A DNA stretch of 64,000 nt from Demetria terragena DSM 11295 (GCF_000376825.1 NZ_AQXW01000003.1:1-64000), one strand, 5' to 3'; positions 25,067-34,271 are shown, numbered from the stretch's first letter. Numbers and translations are program-made. Notes: generated from the sequence alone by a model not told the origin.

Positions 25067-25957
25067 TCAACGACCCTTGGGGTGCCAGACCGTCTTCGTC
25101 TCCACGAAGCTGCGGATCCGGCCCAGGTCGGGTGCTGCCGTCCAGTCTGGCTCGCGCGCGGTGGCGCCCTCGCCTGCAGGGCGTACGACTCGGGTCAGGG
25201 TCTCGGCAGCAGCGGCCTCTAAGTCACCCCAGGCGATGCCGGCGGCGTCGGCCGCGCCGGTGAGGTCGATCGCGTTGACGTCGCGGTGGGATGCCAGCCA
25301 GGGCGCCATTTCTGCGGTGCGACCGGAGATGATGTTGACCACGCCGCCGGGCACGTCCGAGGTGGCAAGAACCTCAGCCAGTGAAATTGCTGGGGTGGGG
25401 CGGTCTTCACTGGTGATGACCACCACGGTGTTGCCCGTCACGACGGCGGGCGCCACGACTGAAACCAGTCCGAGCAGCGAACTGGCTTGTGGCGCAAGGA
25501 TTCCCACGACTCCGGTTGGTTCTGGTGCAGAGATATCGAAGTACGGTCCCGCGACCGGGTTGAGGCCACCGAGCACTTGGGCGACTTTGTCTGACCAACC
25601 GGCGTACCAAACCCACCGATCGATCGCGGCGTCGACGGTGGCCCGTGCGCGAGCGGCGGTGAGGCCCTCGGCGGCCTGGACCTCGGCCACGAACTGGTCG
25701 CGGCGCCCTTCGAGGACTTCGCCGACGCGGTAGAGCACTTGTCCGCGGTTGTATGCCGTCGCGCCGGCCCAGCCTGTCTGGGCCCCTCGAGCCTTGGTCA
25801 CCGCATCGCGGATGTCTTTGCGTGATCCCATGGCTGCGTTAGCCAAGAAGTTCCCCTTGGCATCCACAACCTCATAGGAGCGCCCCGACTCGCTGCGTGG
25901 GAACGCGCCGCCGATGTAGAGCTTGTAGGTCTTTCGCACATCGAGTCGCGGGCTCAT
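25067..25957 (-). CDS. Truncated aldehyde dehydrogenase-like protein without catalytic domain
   Basis: 296 residues, against about 480 for full enzymes. Contains the ALDH N-terminal half: KLYIGGAFPRSESGRSYEV, GVVGILAPQASSLLGLVSV (cofactor domain) and VVNIISGRTAEM. The residues that follow DVNAIDLTGAADAAG end in a short tail; the catalytic Cys segment and the C-terminal domain are missing. The GGAxxVG strand is also altered. ATG 25957 overlaps the stop of the full ALDH as ATGA. The same full/short ALDH pair next to deoC is known from other actinobacteria, so this is probably a real, non-catalytic subunit, not decay. Confidence 0.8.
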   Translation of the reverse strand: MSPRLDVRKTYKLYIGGAFPRSESGRSYEVVDAKGNFLANAAMGSRKDIRDAVTKARGAQTGWAGATAYNRGQVLYRVGEVLEGRRDQFVAEVQAAEGLTAARARATVDAAIDRWVWYAGWSDKVAQVLGGLNPVAGPYFDISAPEPTGVVGILAPQASSLLGLVSVVAPAVVTGNTVVVITSEDRPTPAISLAEVLATSDVPGGVVNIISGRTAEMAPWLASHRDVNAIDLTGAADAAGIAWGDLEAAAAETLTRVVRPAGEGATAREPDWTAAPDLGRIRSFVETKTVWHPKGR

Positions 25958-27417
25958 GCCGCACCTCCCTCGTGGTCTGAATCGCGCAGATAAGCAGCCA
26001 ATCCGTGCTTTCCGCCCTCGCGTCCATAGCCGCTCTCTTTATAACCGCCGAACGGGGACGTCGGATCGAAGCGGTTGAAGGTGTTGGCCCACACCACGCC
26101 GGCTCGGAGTTGGTCGGCCATCCAGAGGATCCGCGACCCCTTCTCCGACCAGATACCCGCCGAGAGGCCGTACGGCGTGTTGTTGGCTTTGGCCACGGCC
26201 TCCTGTGGCGTACGGAAGGTGAGGACGGACAGCACCGGTCCGAAGATCTCCTCGGTCGCGATGCGGTGAGCCTGCGACACATCGGTGAAAACCGTTGGTG
26301 CAAACCAGAACCCGCGGTCGGGGAGTTCGCACGGGGCGGACCATCGGGTAGCCCCTTCTGCTTCGCCAGCAGCGGACAACTCGGTGATCTTGTCGAGCTG
26401 GGCACGGGAGTTGATGGCGCCGACGTCGGTGTTCTTGTCGAGAGGGTCGCCGACCCGCAGCGTGCCCATGCGGCGCTGCAATCGGCGAATGACCTCATCG
26501 GCTACCGATTCCTGCACCAAGAGCCGAGAGCCGGCGCAGCAGACCTGACCCTGGTTGAAAAAGATCCCGTTCACGATGCCTTCGACCGCTTGGTCCAAAG
26601 GTGCGTCGTCGAACACGATGTTGGCGGCCTTGCCACCGAGTTCGAGGGTGACCCGCTTGCGGGTGCCAGCCACCGTCTTGGCGATCTGGCGGCCCACCCC
26701 GGTCGACCCGGTGAAGGCGATCTTGTCGATGCCGTCGTGCTCCACGATCTGACGGCCGGTGTCGCCCGCTCCGGTCACAATGTTGACGACGCCCGGGGGG
26801 AGTTCGGCCTGCTGGCATATCTCGGCAAACAACAGGGCGGTCAGTGGCGTGGTCTCGGCAGGCTTGAGGACCACGGTATTTCCCGTGGCCAGCGCCGGAG
26901 CGATCTTCCACGCGAGCATGAGGAAGGGGAAGTTCCACGGGATGACCTGGCCCACCACGCCCAGGGACTTCGGGACGCCGTGAGTGCTGACCCCGGCGTA
27001 CTCCAACTTGTCCGCCCAACCGGCGTGATAGAAGAAGTGCGCCGCGGCGGTCGGGATGTCGACGTCACGCGCCTCTTTGATGGGCTTGCCGTTGTCGAGG
27101 GTTTCCAGGACAGCCAACTCGCGGGCGCGTTCCTGAATGATGCGGGCAATGCGGTAGATGTACTTTCCCCGCTCGCTACCGGACATCCGGCTCCACACCC
27201 GCGTGTAGGCAGTGCGGGCCGCTTTGACGGCGGCGTCGACATCGCTGGCGTCCGCGCACGCTACCTCGGCGAGGTTTTCCTCGGTTGCCGGACTGATCGT
27301 CTTGAACGGCTCGCCATGTCCGTCCACGAATTCACCGCCGATGAACAAGCCGTACGACGACTTGAGCGAGACGATGGCTGTTGACTCCGGCGCGGGAGCG
27401 TAATCAAATTTCGGCAT
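25954..27417 (-). CDS. Aldehyde dehydrogenase
   Basis: 487 residues from ATG 27417 (TTG 27423 also in frame). Full NAD(P)-dependent ALDH: PWNFPFLMLAWKIAPALATG, LKPAETTPLTALLFAEIC, FTGSTGVGRQIAK, LELGGKAANIVF with catalytic Glu, and NQGQVCCAGSRLLVQ with catalytic Cys. PTGN-like ENTFNRFDPTSPFGGYKESG closes the family signature. Between deoC and a partner short ALDH; a likely substrate is acetaldehyde from DeoC, which would give acetate or enter central metabolism. Inferred. Confidence 0.9.
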   Translation of the reverse strand: MPKFDYAPAPESTAIVSLKSSYGLFIGGEFVDGHGEPFKTISPATEENLAEVACADASDVDAAVKAARTAYTRVWSRMSGSERGKYIYRIARIIQERARELAVLETLDNGKPIKEARDVDIPTAAAHFFYHAGWADKLEYAGVSTHGVPKSLGVVGQVIPWNFPFLMLAWKIAPALATGNTVVLKPAETTPLTALLFAEICQQAELPPGVVNIVTGAGDTGRQIVEHDGIDKIAFTGSTGVGRQIAKTVAGTRKRVTLELGGKAANIVFDDAPLDQAVEGIVNGIFFNQGQVCCAGSRLLVQESVADEVIRRLQRRMGTLRVGDPLDKNTDVGAINSRAQLDKITELSAAGEAEGATRWSAPCELPDRGFWFAPTVFTDVSQAHRIATEEIFGPVLSVLTFRTPQEAVAKANNTPYGLSAGIWSEKGSRILWMADQLRAGVVWANTFNRFDPTSPFGGYKESGYGREGGKHGLAAYLRDSDHEGGAA

Positions 27418-27436
27418 AGTCAATCGTGCTTTCCGG

Positions 27437-28402
27437 CTAGTCGATCGTCACGTAGTCAGGACCGGAGTAGGCGCCGGTCGCCAGCTTTTGCCGCTGGAGT
27501 TGCAGGTCGCCCAGCAAACTTGAGGCGCCGAACCGGAACCAGTCCGGGCTCATCCAGTCATCGCCGAGGATTTCCTGCACCATGACGAGGTACTTGAAGG
27601 CGTCCTTGGTGGTGCGAATGCCACCGGCGGGTTTGACGCCGATTTGCTCCTCCGTCAGGTCGCGCCAGTCGCGTACGGCCTCGAGCATGATGAGGGTGAC
27701 TGGCAAGGTCGCTGCCGGCGAGATTTTGCCCGTCGAGGTTTTGATGAAGTCCCCACCGGCGAGCATGGCGAGCCAGGACGCACGGCGAACGTTGTCGTAG
27801 GTCACGAGCTCACCGGTCTCCAGGATGACCTTGAGGTGCGCATCACCGCAGGCTTCCTTCACCGCGACAATCTCGTCGTAGACATCGCGATAGCGTCCGG
27901 CCAAGAAGGCACCCCGGTCGATGACCATGTCGATTTCGTTGGCGCCGGCCTCCACCGCATCGCGGGTGTCGAGCAGTTTGACTGGCAGGCTGGCGCGTCC
28001 CGAGGGGAAGGCTGTTGCCACCGCAGCCACGTGAATGGCGCTGTCACCCAGGGCGTCCCGGGCGATGCCCACCATGTCGTTGTAGACACAGACGGCAGCG
28101 ACGGGTGGCACGTCGGGGTCGCCCGAGTCTGGATGCATCGCCTTGGCGACCAGCGAGCGCACTTTGCCGGGTGTGTCCGCACCCTCCAAGGTGGTCAGGT
28201 CGATCATGGAGATGGCCGTATCGATCGCCCAGGCCTTACTGGTTGTCTTGATCGATCGGGTGCCGAGCGAGGCGGCCCGCGCCTCGCATCCGACCTGGTC
28301 GACGCCTGGCAATCCATGGAGCCAGCGGGTCAGCGCGGTGTTGGTCAGGGCCGAGACCCCGAGGAGGTCTCGCGCCCGCGACGTTGCAGTTGAAGCACTC
28401 AC
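27437..28402 (-). CDS. deoC: Deoxyribose-phosphate aldolase
   Basis: Cleaves deoxyribose 5-phosphate into glyceraldehyde 3-phosphate and acetaldehyde. 321 residues, long actinobacterial form. Evident blocks: IDLTTLEGADTPGKVRSL, AVCVYNDMV, VAAVATAFPSGRASLPVKLLD, EIDMVIDRGAFL, LKVILETGEL (Schiff-base region Lys), GGDFIKTSTGK with catalytic Lys, and GVKPAGGIRTTKDAF. GTG 28402 is supported by a leaderless -10. It closes the deoxynucleoside route begun by DeoA. Confidence 0.94.
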   Translation of the reverse strand: MSASTATSRARDLLGVSALTNTALTRWLHGLPGVDQVGCEARAASLGTRSIKTTSKAWAIDTAISMIDLTTLEGADTPGKVRSLVAKAMHPDSGDPDVPPVAAVCVYNDMVGIARDALGDSAIHVAAVATAFPSGRASLPVKLLDTRDAVEAGANEIDMVIDRGAFLAGRYRDVYDEIVAVKEACGDAHLKVILETGELVTYDNVRRASWLAMLAGGDFIKTSTGKISPAATLPVTLIMLEAVRDWRDLTEEQIGVKPAGGIRTTKDAFKYLVMVQEILGDDWMSPDWFRFGASSLLGDLQLQRQKLATGAYSGPDYVTID

Positions 28403-28408
28403 CGGTGC

Positions 28409-28414
28409 AGCCTA
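28409..28414 (-). promoter_or_regulatory. -10 element of leaderless deoC promoter
   Basis: TAGGCT on the minus strand, 6 bases before GTG 28402. The divergent PH-domain gene begins only 18 bases away. Confidence 0.6.
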
Positions 28415-28420
28415 TCCGGC

Positions 28421-29059
28421 ATGGCCCCCTCTGAACCGCAGGATCCCCGACCGCGCGCTCGCACCTTCCGACAGAGTTCGGCGACGGTCTCTGGCATCGT
28501 GATCTTCACGGTCTGCGCGATCTTTGCCATCTCGGCAGTTCCGCCATTTTTTGACGGGACGGGAGGAGCCGGATCGGTGCTGCTCCCGTTGGGGGTGGCG
28601 TGCCTGGTTTGGGTGGTCCTGCTGCGACCCTGCGTGAAGCTGAACGCCGAAGGCGTGGAGCTGCGCAATGTCGTCCGCAATGTTCTGGTCTCCTGGTCGG
28701 CGGTCGATCTGGTGGAGGCGCGCTGGACTCTTGCGGTGGTGACCAAGGAGGGCCGGGAGTTCAAGTCCTTCGCCATCAGCGCTCAGCGACCGAAGCGAGG
28801 GCAGGTGCCGGATGCGGGGGTGGGGACCAAGGTCCTGGGCTCGTTCACGCCGGCCTCGCCTGATCATCTCGACCATCGCTCGGGTTCAGCGGGCGCGGTG
28901 GCCGAGCGGCTGCGCTCCCTGATTGAGCAGTATGACCGGGGTGTGAAGGACGGCGTCGTGGAGCAGGTCGAGCCACGAACCGAGGTCCGACCGGCTTACC
29001 TGGCCATCGCGGTGAGCGTCGCGGCGGTCGCACTGATCGTGGTGTCCATCGTGCTCTGA
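28421..29059 (+). CDS. PH-domain (bPH6-like) membrane protein
   Basis: 212 residues. Two hydrophobic segments (IVIFTVCAIFAISAV and VLLPLGVACLVWVVLL) are followed by a soluble PH-like strand set (LNAEGVELRNVVRNVLVSWS, VVTKEGREFKSFAIS) and a final transmembrane segment AYLAIAVSVAAVALIVVSIVL. Matches the common actinobacterial PH-domain integral membrane type; function unknown. Transcribed divergently from deoC with 18 intergenic bases. Confidence 0.75.
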   Translation: MAPSEPQDPRPRARTFRQSSATVSGIVIFTVCAIFAISAVPPFFDGTGGAGSVLLPLGVACLVWVVLLRPCVKLNAEGVELRNVVRNVLVSWSAVDLVEARWTLAVVTKEGREFKSFAISAQRPKRGQVPDAGVGTKVLGSFTPASPDHLDHRSGSAGAVAERLRSLIEQYDRGVKDGVVEQVEPRTEVRPAYLAIAVSVAAVALIVVSIVL

Positions 29060-29152
29060 GGGCAGCCAATTCCTGCCGCCTCCCACACGATCGTGCCTTC
29101 ACCCCGCAGACTGTGGCCTAGGACGGACGGGTACCGCGAGAGGACAGAATCG

Positions 29153-30151
29153 ATGAGTCAACGCAGGCAACGGCAGGTCATGGTCATGGTGACCGCTAGT
29201 GCACTTGCCCTGGGGCTGGCAGCCTGCAGTGCAACCGGTGGCCGTAAGGCGCTGGAGGAGCGGGAAAACGCTTCTGTCGGTTCGGCGGGAACTCCCACGA
29301 TGACCGTAGCGATGGTGACCCATTCGGCGCCTGGCGACACTTTCTGGGACATCGTGCGCAAGGGCTCGGAGGATGCGGCCAAGAAGAGCAACGTCAAACT
29401 TGAATACACGGCCGACCCCGAAGGCGGGAAGCAAGCCAATCTCGTACAGCAAGCCATCGACAAGAAGGTCGACGGAATTGCCATCACGCTGGCCAAGCCC
29501 GAGGCGATGGCAAGCGTCGTCCGCAAGGCTACGGCGGCGGGTATTCCGGTCGTGGCGATGAACGGTGGCATGGACAAATACGCCGACCTCGGGGTGCTGT
29601 CGTTCTTCGGACAAGACGAGCGGGTGGCAGGCGAGGCCGCAGGGAACCGGGCCAAGAAGGAAGGCTCGAAGAAACCCCTCTGCGTGATTCACGAACAAGG
29701 CAACGTGGGCCACGAAGAGAGGTGCGCCGGCGTCAAGGCGAAGATTCCCCAGACCCAGATCGTTTACGTCAACGGCAAGTCCTCCTCCTCCATGCAGTCC
29801 GGGATCACGTCCAAACTGCAACAGGACAAGTCGATCGACTACGTGATCACCTTGGGTGGCCCTATCGCCCTGGTCGCGGTGAAGGCCAAGAGCGCGGCAG
29901 GGAGCAAGAGCAAAATCGTCACCTTCGACACCAGTGCAGACGTCATTGACGGCATCAAGAACAACGACATTCAGTGGGCCGTCGACCAGCAGCCGTACCT
30001 GCAGGGCTATCTCGCTGTCGACCAGCTGTGGCTCTACAAGAACAACGGAAACATCGTCGGCGGCGGCAAGCCGGTGCTCACCGGACCCGCGTTCGTGGAC
30101 ACCAAGAACGCGGCGTCGGTGGAGAAGTTCGCGGCGAGCGGTCGGCGATGA
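29153..30151 (+). CDS. Sugar ABC transporter substrate-binding lipoprotein (ribose/RbsB type)
   Basis: 332 residues from ATG 29153. Lipobox GLAAC ends the signal peptide. Periplasmic-binding-protein type 1 fold: MTVAMVTHSAPGDTFWDIVRKG, QQAIDKKVDGIAITLAKPEAM, GIPVVAMNGGMDKY and a hinge with AVDQQPYLQGYLAV. Followed with 4-base overlaps by a permease and an ATPase, a FrcBCA-like set. Sugar cannot be fixed; no kinase or LacI regulator is adjacent. Confidence 0.9.
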   Translation: MSQRRQRQVMVMVTASALALGLAACSATGGRKALEERENASVGSAGTPTMTVAMVTHSAPGDTFWDIVRKGSEDAAKKSNVKLEYTADPEGGKQANLVQQAIDKKVDGIAITLAKPEAMASVVRKATAAGIPVVAMNGGMDKYADLGVLSFFGQDERVAGEAAGNRAKKEGSKKPLCVIHEQGNVGHEERCAGVKAKIPQTQIVYVNGKSSSSMQSGITSKLQQDKSIDYVITLGGPIALVAVKAKSAAGSKSKIVTFDTSADVIDGIKNNDIQWAVDQQPYLQGYLAVDQLWLYKNNGNIVGGGKPVLTGPAFVDTKNAASVEKFAASGRR

Positions 30152-31179
30152 GTACGGCCAGCGCCGCCGAGCATCGCGTCACCGAGCGATCACTGGCCAT
30201 CCGTGTGCTGCGGCGGCCCGAGGTGGGGTCGTTGATCGGCGCGGTGATCGTGGCGATTTTCTTCCTCATCGTGGCGCCAGCGTTCCGCAACCTCGACAAC
30301 CTAGGAACCGTGCTCTACGGGGCCTCGATGATCGGGATCATGGCAGTTCCGGTCGCGTTATTGATGATTGGCGGCGAGTTCGACCTCTCGACGGGCGTTG
30401 CGGTCACGTCCTCGGGCCTGTCGGCAGCACTCCTGGGCTGGTACTTCAACTTCCATGTCTGGGCGGCGGTGTTGCTGGCGCTGTTGGTCTCCCTCGCCGT
30501 CGGGGCGTTCAACGGCACGATGCTTAATCGCACTCGATTGCCCTCGTTCCTGGTGACGTTGGGCACCTATTTCATGCTGCAAGGCATCAACCTGGGTATG
30601 ACCCGTTTGGTCACGGGAAACGTTGCCTCCAACAGCATCAGCGACATGGCCGGATATGACTCGGCGAAGGCCTTCTTCGCCTGGGAGCTCCAGCTCGGGT
30701 CGGTGACGATCCGCGCGACGGTCTTGTATTGGTTGTTGCTCACCGCGATCGCGTCGGTCGTGCTGCTCAAGACCCGCTTCGGCAACTGGGTGTTCGCTGT
30801 CGGTGGAGATGCCGAAGCGGCCCGTGCCGTGGGCGTACCGGTCAACCGCGTCCGGATCATCCTGTACATGTTTGTGGGGTTCTGCGCGTGGGTCGCAGGT
30901 ATGCACACACTCTTCCAATTCGGACGCGTGCAATCCGGTGAGGGCATTGGCCTGGAGTTCATCTACATCATCGCCGCGGTCGTCGGCGGATGCTTGCTCA
31001 CCGGTGGCTATGGCTCAGTGGTCGGGGCCTCGGTCGGCGCGCTGATCTTTGCGATGACCGAACTCGGGATCAATTACGCCGGATGGAACCCGGACTGGTA
31101 CCGCACCTTCCTCGGCGTCATGTTGGTGTTGGCGACCCTGGCCAATGTGTGGGTCAAGCGGAAGGCGGACGCGCGATGA
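30148..31179 (+). CDS. Sugar ABC transporter permease
   Basis: 343 residues from ATG 30148, overlapping the binding-protein stop. About ten membrane segments, RbsC-type BPD_transp_2: LLMIGGEFDLSTGVAVTSSG, NRTRLPSFLVTLGT, TRFGNWVFAVGGDAEAARAVGV (the cytoplasmic coupling loop) and YGSVVGASVGALIFAMTELG. Its stop overlaps the ATPase start (ATGA). Confidence 0.92.
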   Translation: MSTASAAEHRVTERSLAIRVLRRPEVGSLIGAVIVAIFFLIVAPAFRNLDNLGTVLYGASMIGIMAVPVALLMIGGEFDLSTGVAVTSSGLSAALLGWYFNFHVWAAVLLALLVSLAVGAFNGTMLNRTRLPSFLVTLGTYFMLQGINLGMTRLVTGNVASNSISDMAGYDSAKAFFAWELQLGSVTIRATVLYWLLLTAIASVVLLKTRFGNWVFAVGGDAEAARAVGVPVNRVRIILYMFVGFCAWVAGMHTLFQFGRVQSGEGIGLEFIYIIAAVVGGCLLTGGYGSVVGASVGALIFAMTELGINYAGWNPDWYRTFLGVMLVLATLANVWVKRKADAR

Positions 31180-32009
31180 ATGCCCCCAAGGAAGCCACCA
31201 CAGCGCCGACTCATGAGAGCGGCCCGACGACGTCCATCCTGCAGTTGCGGGACGTGGGCAAGGCCTACGGCAATATCAACGCGTTGGAGGGCATCAACCT
31301 GACGGTGCAGCAGGGGGAGGTGACCTGCGTTCTGGGTGACAACGGTGCGGGCAAGTCAACGTTGATCAAGATCATGGCGGGCCTGCATGACTATGACGCG
31401 GGTCAGATGCATGTCGGCGGCGAGCTACGGCATTTTGATTCACCGCGCGACTCGCTCGACTCGGGCATCGCGACGGTTTACCAGGATCTTGCGCTCGCTC
31501 CACTGATGTCCGTGTGGCGAAACTTCTTCCTCGGCAACGAAATTCGCAAGGGGCCGCTGCGCCTGCTTGACGCGCGGCAGATGGCCAGGATCGCTGGAGA
31601 AGAGCTGTCCAAGATGGGCATCGACATCCCGGATTTGGACCGACCAGTGGCCTCGCTGTCCGGAGGCCAGCGCCAGTGTGTGGCGATTGCCCGAGCGATC
31701 TACTTCGGCGCCAAGGTGATTATTCTCGACGAGCCCACGGCAGCCCTAGGAGTCAAACAGTCTGGCGTCGTCCTGAAGTACATCGTGAAGGCTCGCGATG
31801 CTGGGCTTGGCGTCGTCTTCATCACCCATAACCCGCATCACGCCTTTTTGGTGGGCAACCATTTCGCGGTCCTCAAGCTCGGCCGCTTGGTGCTGGACGA
31901 GGAGCGTAAGAACCTTACGCTCGATGAGTTGACATCGCAGATGGCCGGCGGTGACGAGTTGACCGCTTTGACTCACGAGATCCGAGAGATCGACGGCGAA
32001 CCAGCCTGA
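31176..32009 (+). CDS. Sugar ABC transporter ATP-binding protein (single cassette)
   Basis: 277 residues, one cassette rather than the usual fused two, as in FrcA. Walker A LGDNGAGKST, Q-loop TVYQDLALAP, signature SLSGGQRQ, Walker B KVIILDEPTAALG and H-loop FITHNPHH are intact, so it should hydrolyse ATP as a homodimer. Third gene of the importer set; energises the permease. Confidence 0.92.
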   Translation: MNAPKEATTAPTHESGPTTSILQLRDVGKAYGNINALEGINLTVQQGEVTCVLGDNGAGKSTLIKIMAGLHDYDAGQMHVGGELRHFDSPRDSLDSGIATVYQDLALAPLMSVWRNFFLGNEIRKGPLRLLDARQMARIAGEELSKMGIDIPDLDRPVASLSGGQRQCVAIARAIYFGAKVIILDEPTAALGVKQSGVVLKYIVKARDAGLGVVFITHNPHHAFLVGNHFAVLKLGRLVLDEERKNLTLDELTSQMAGGDELTALTHEIREIDGEPA

Positions 32010-32062
32010 AACTCTCGTGAGCCTCCCGTGAGGGCGCGGTGTCGTGAGGCGGCCGTCGCCGT

Positions 32063-32068
32063 TACGGT
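32063..32068 (+). promoter_or_regulatory. -10 element of leaderless promoter for the 32076 gene
   Basis: TACGGT with 7 bases to GTG 32076. Supports that start over GTG 32028. Confidence 0.5.
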
Positions 32069-32075
32069 GGCGTAC

Positions 32076-33041
32076 GTGCGAAGGAAGTCATCCCAAGTCA
32101 CGCCGACCGCAGCCGTGGACTCCGCCGAGGCGACGCGGGTCCGGCGCCGCGTGCAGCGTCTGGTCGATATCAGTGCGCGGGTGGGTACCTACCGCGACGG
32201 GTTGGACGACGCCTCGCAGAAGCTGTCGGACCACGAGGCCACGATCATTGGCGACCTCGAGCGTTATGGGCTGGATTTGCTGCAGTTGGAGGAACTTCTG
32301 CGCGGTGGACATGTCCTGGTCGACGCGCCAGATCTGTATGAAAAATGGCGTTTCCCCAAGTCGCGAGAGCGGTTGTCCAGCCATCACAAGACCATCGACA
32401 AGGCCGAATTTCCTGACCTGGGGTTCAAGGGTCCACTGGTCCGCGAGAAGTTGCACGGCCGGACGGCAACCGGGACCTGGGTTCAACTGGAGAAGACGCC
32501 AGCGGCGATGGGTCACGGCTTCAAGCTGCCGACCTACCACGACGTGCTCCACCTGTGGGACTTCATCGTCTATCGGGTGACCAAGAGCAACGTGGGGCCA
32601 TGGGGTCTGTCGAAACAAACCGAGCGTCGGCCGATGTATCTCGCGCCGTCGATGGTTGCCACGGTGCCGGTGCCTGCTCGTGCGCAGGCGGAACTGCTAG
32701 GCGCCTTGGAGGCCATCGAAGACGCCGACGATCAGACCTCGGCCGCACCCGACCTGGCTCATAGGTTCCCCGCACCCGAGCGCAAGGACACCTTGGCGGA
32801 GCTGCAATTCCTCCCGGGCAACAGAAACGGTCGGGGATTGTTCGGCGCGTCCGAGGTCCACATCAAAGCGGCGCCTCGAACATCGGCGCACGACGCGCTG
32901 GACGCTGCACATCGTGTGCTGCCGCAGTGGGAACTTCCCGATGCCGGGACGTATGAGCCGATCACCGTGACGGCCGGTCGGCGTGAAATCAGGACTGTTG
33001 TCAGGCGACTGGCTGCCAGCGAGCAGCAGGAGGACACATGA
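32076..33041 (+). CDS. Uncharacterised protein, first of a coupled pair
   Basis: 321 residues from GTG 32076 (GTG 32028 possible). I do not recognise a family. Residues 15-75 are helical and charged (ATRVRRRVQRLVDISARVG, DGLDDASQKLSDHEATI), then a mixed region with YEKWRFPKSRERLSSHH and TYHDVLHLWDFIVYRV, and a C-terminal part with AELQFLPGNRNGRGLFGASEV. No signal peptide or membrane segment, so cytoplasmic. Its stop overlaps the next gene by ATGA, implying a joint function. Confidence 0.65.
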   Translation: MRRKSSQVTPTAAVDSAEATRVRRRVQRLVDISARVGTYRDGLDDASQKLSDHEATIIGDLERYGLDLLQLEELLRGGHVLVDAPDLYEKWRFPKSRERLSSHHKTIDKAEFPDLGFKGPLVREKLHGRTATGTWVQLEKTPAAMGHGFKLPTYHDVLHLWDFIVYRVTKSNVGPWGLSKQTERRPMYLAPSMVATVPVPARAQAELLGALEAIEDADDQTSAAPDLAHRFPAPERKDTLAELQFLPGNRNGRGLFGASEVHIKAAPRTSAHDALDAAHRVLPQWELPDAGTYEPITVTAGRREIRTVVRRLAASEQQEDT

Positions 33042-33739
33042 CCAACGCTCAGACCGATGAGATCCCGCAAGAGACTCTCGACGCTTTGGTCGAACTCGTC
33101 GGCACCGGGCCGGTCCCGCTCGGCGGCTACACCCTGGCAGAGATCGATGCCGTTGGTGGCATCCGGCATTTGCTGGAAGAGCAACCGGCCGACGCGCTCA
33201 TCGCCGAGGCCGTACGCTCGCTCGCCGCGCGCAACATCATCAGTACAGATGAAGGCTCGGATCAGTTGAAGATTCGTGGCGACCTTGGCATCGCCACAGC
33301 CTTCCAGCACCGCTCACGCGTCACGGTTGACGCACGGGTCACTGGATCCGAGCCGGACCGGCCCTGGCGGTTTGTCCTGATGCCGCAACCGGAGGGGATC
33401 ACCCTGGAGGTGCTGATCGATGCGCTCGGAATCCACTTCTATTCCCTGCGCGAGACGACGGACGCGCTCGATCGGCTTTGGGAGCGGTTGCCGTCGGGTG
33501 ATCGCGGCGACACATCGAGCCAGGCGGATGAGGTCTTAGCGGCGAGCCCGCGGACGGCCTTGATCAGCGTCAACCGGTGGGATGGGCAGGGAGACTTGGG
33601 CACTCACGATGTGGTGCTGGCTCAGGATGACGACACCTGTCACGTCTTCGTGCGTGACCCGGAGTCTCCAAAGAGCCTGGTTGCGGCGGGTCTAGACAAC
33701 GATGAATGGCGCCAGCTCGTTACTGACAGACTCCCCTGA
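33038..33739 (+). CDS. Uncharacterised protein, second of a coupled pair
   Basis: 233 residues. Begins with helical ETLDALVELVGTGPVPLGGY, continues with PADALIAEAVRSLAARNIIS and two strand-rich regions (WRFVLMPQPEGITLEVLIDA; RTALISVNRWDGQGDLGTHD). The layout recalls EspG-like chaperones of type VII secretion, but the match is too weak to name it, and no ESX gene is nearby. Ends 20 bases inside the converging TetR gene. Function unknown. Confidence 0.6.
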   Translation: MTNAQTDEIPQETLDALVELVGTGPVPLGGYTLAEIDAVGGIRHLLEEQPADALIAEAVRSLAARNIISTDEGSDQLKIRGDLGIATAFQHRSRVTVDARVTGSEPDRPWRFVLMPQPEGITLEVLIDALGIHFYSLRETTDALDRLWERLPSGDRGDTSSQADEVLAASPRTALISVNRWDGQGDLGTHDVVLAQDDDTCHVFVRDPESPKSLVAAGLDNDEWRQLVTDRLP

Positions 33740-34265
33740 CGATGAGGGTCAGTGCCGCTTCGTACGCCTGATCGGCGTTGCCGATCCGCGCGGGGACAGC
33801 CCCGTGTTCAGCCATGGTGGCGTGTGTTTGTTCTTCGAGCGTGAAGCCAATCACGAAGTGCAGCAAGGCATCTCGGGCGGCATGAGCATGCGCTTGGGGG
33901 TGATTCGCACTCTCTACGATCTCCACAACCCGTTTGCCCAGGTCGCTCGTGTCAAGCATCGCGGCTCGGCCAGCGCTGACCAGTTCCGCGCCATCGCGTT
34001 GCGCGAGAAGGGTGTTGCGCAGGTCGAGGCCAAGGCGGTGCAGTTGCCGGTCCCAGCGCAGCCGGCGGTCCGGCAGGGGAACTTCGGCGAGAAGATCATC
34101 GGCGAGTTCGGCCAGGAGCGCCTGCTTATGCGGAACGTGCCAGTAAATCGCACCCGGAGCCACGCCCAGTTCTTTGGCTAGGCGCCGCATCGTCAGGTCG
34201 CCGAGTCCAAATTCGCGGACAATGCCCCGCGCCGCGTGCAGGACGTCGCGACGCTGGAGAGGCAT
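33720..34265 (-). CDS. bioQ: TetR-family repressor, probable BioQ
   Basis: 181 residues from leaderless ATG 34265. The N-terminal helix-turn-helix is LTMRRLAKELGVAPGAIYWHVPHKQALLAELAD; the rest is an all-helical ligand and dimer domain. It is divergent from bioY-bioM-bioN, and the intergenic region holds TTGAAC-GCT-GTTCAA, a perfect dyad of the TGAAC-N3-GTTCA kind reported for BioQ of Corynebacterium. I infer biotin-dependent repression of the transporter and of itself. The name rests on context plus operator. Confidence 0.78.
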   Translation of the reverse strand: MPLQRRDVLHAARGIVREFGLGDLTMRRLAKELGVAPGAIYWHVPHKQALLAELADDLLAEVPLPDRRLRWDRQLHRLGLDLRNTLLAQRDGAELVSAGRAAMLDTSDLGKRVVEIVESANHPQAHAHAARDALLHFVIGFTLEEQTHATMAEHGAVPARIGNADQAYEAALTLIVRGVCQ

Positions 34266-34271
34266 GCCGAT

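Noticed and set aside
26005-27384. 459-residue plus-strand open frame
   Set aside because: Antisense to the intact aldehyde dehydrogenase gene with no recognisable motif.
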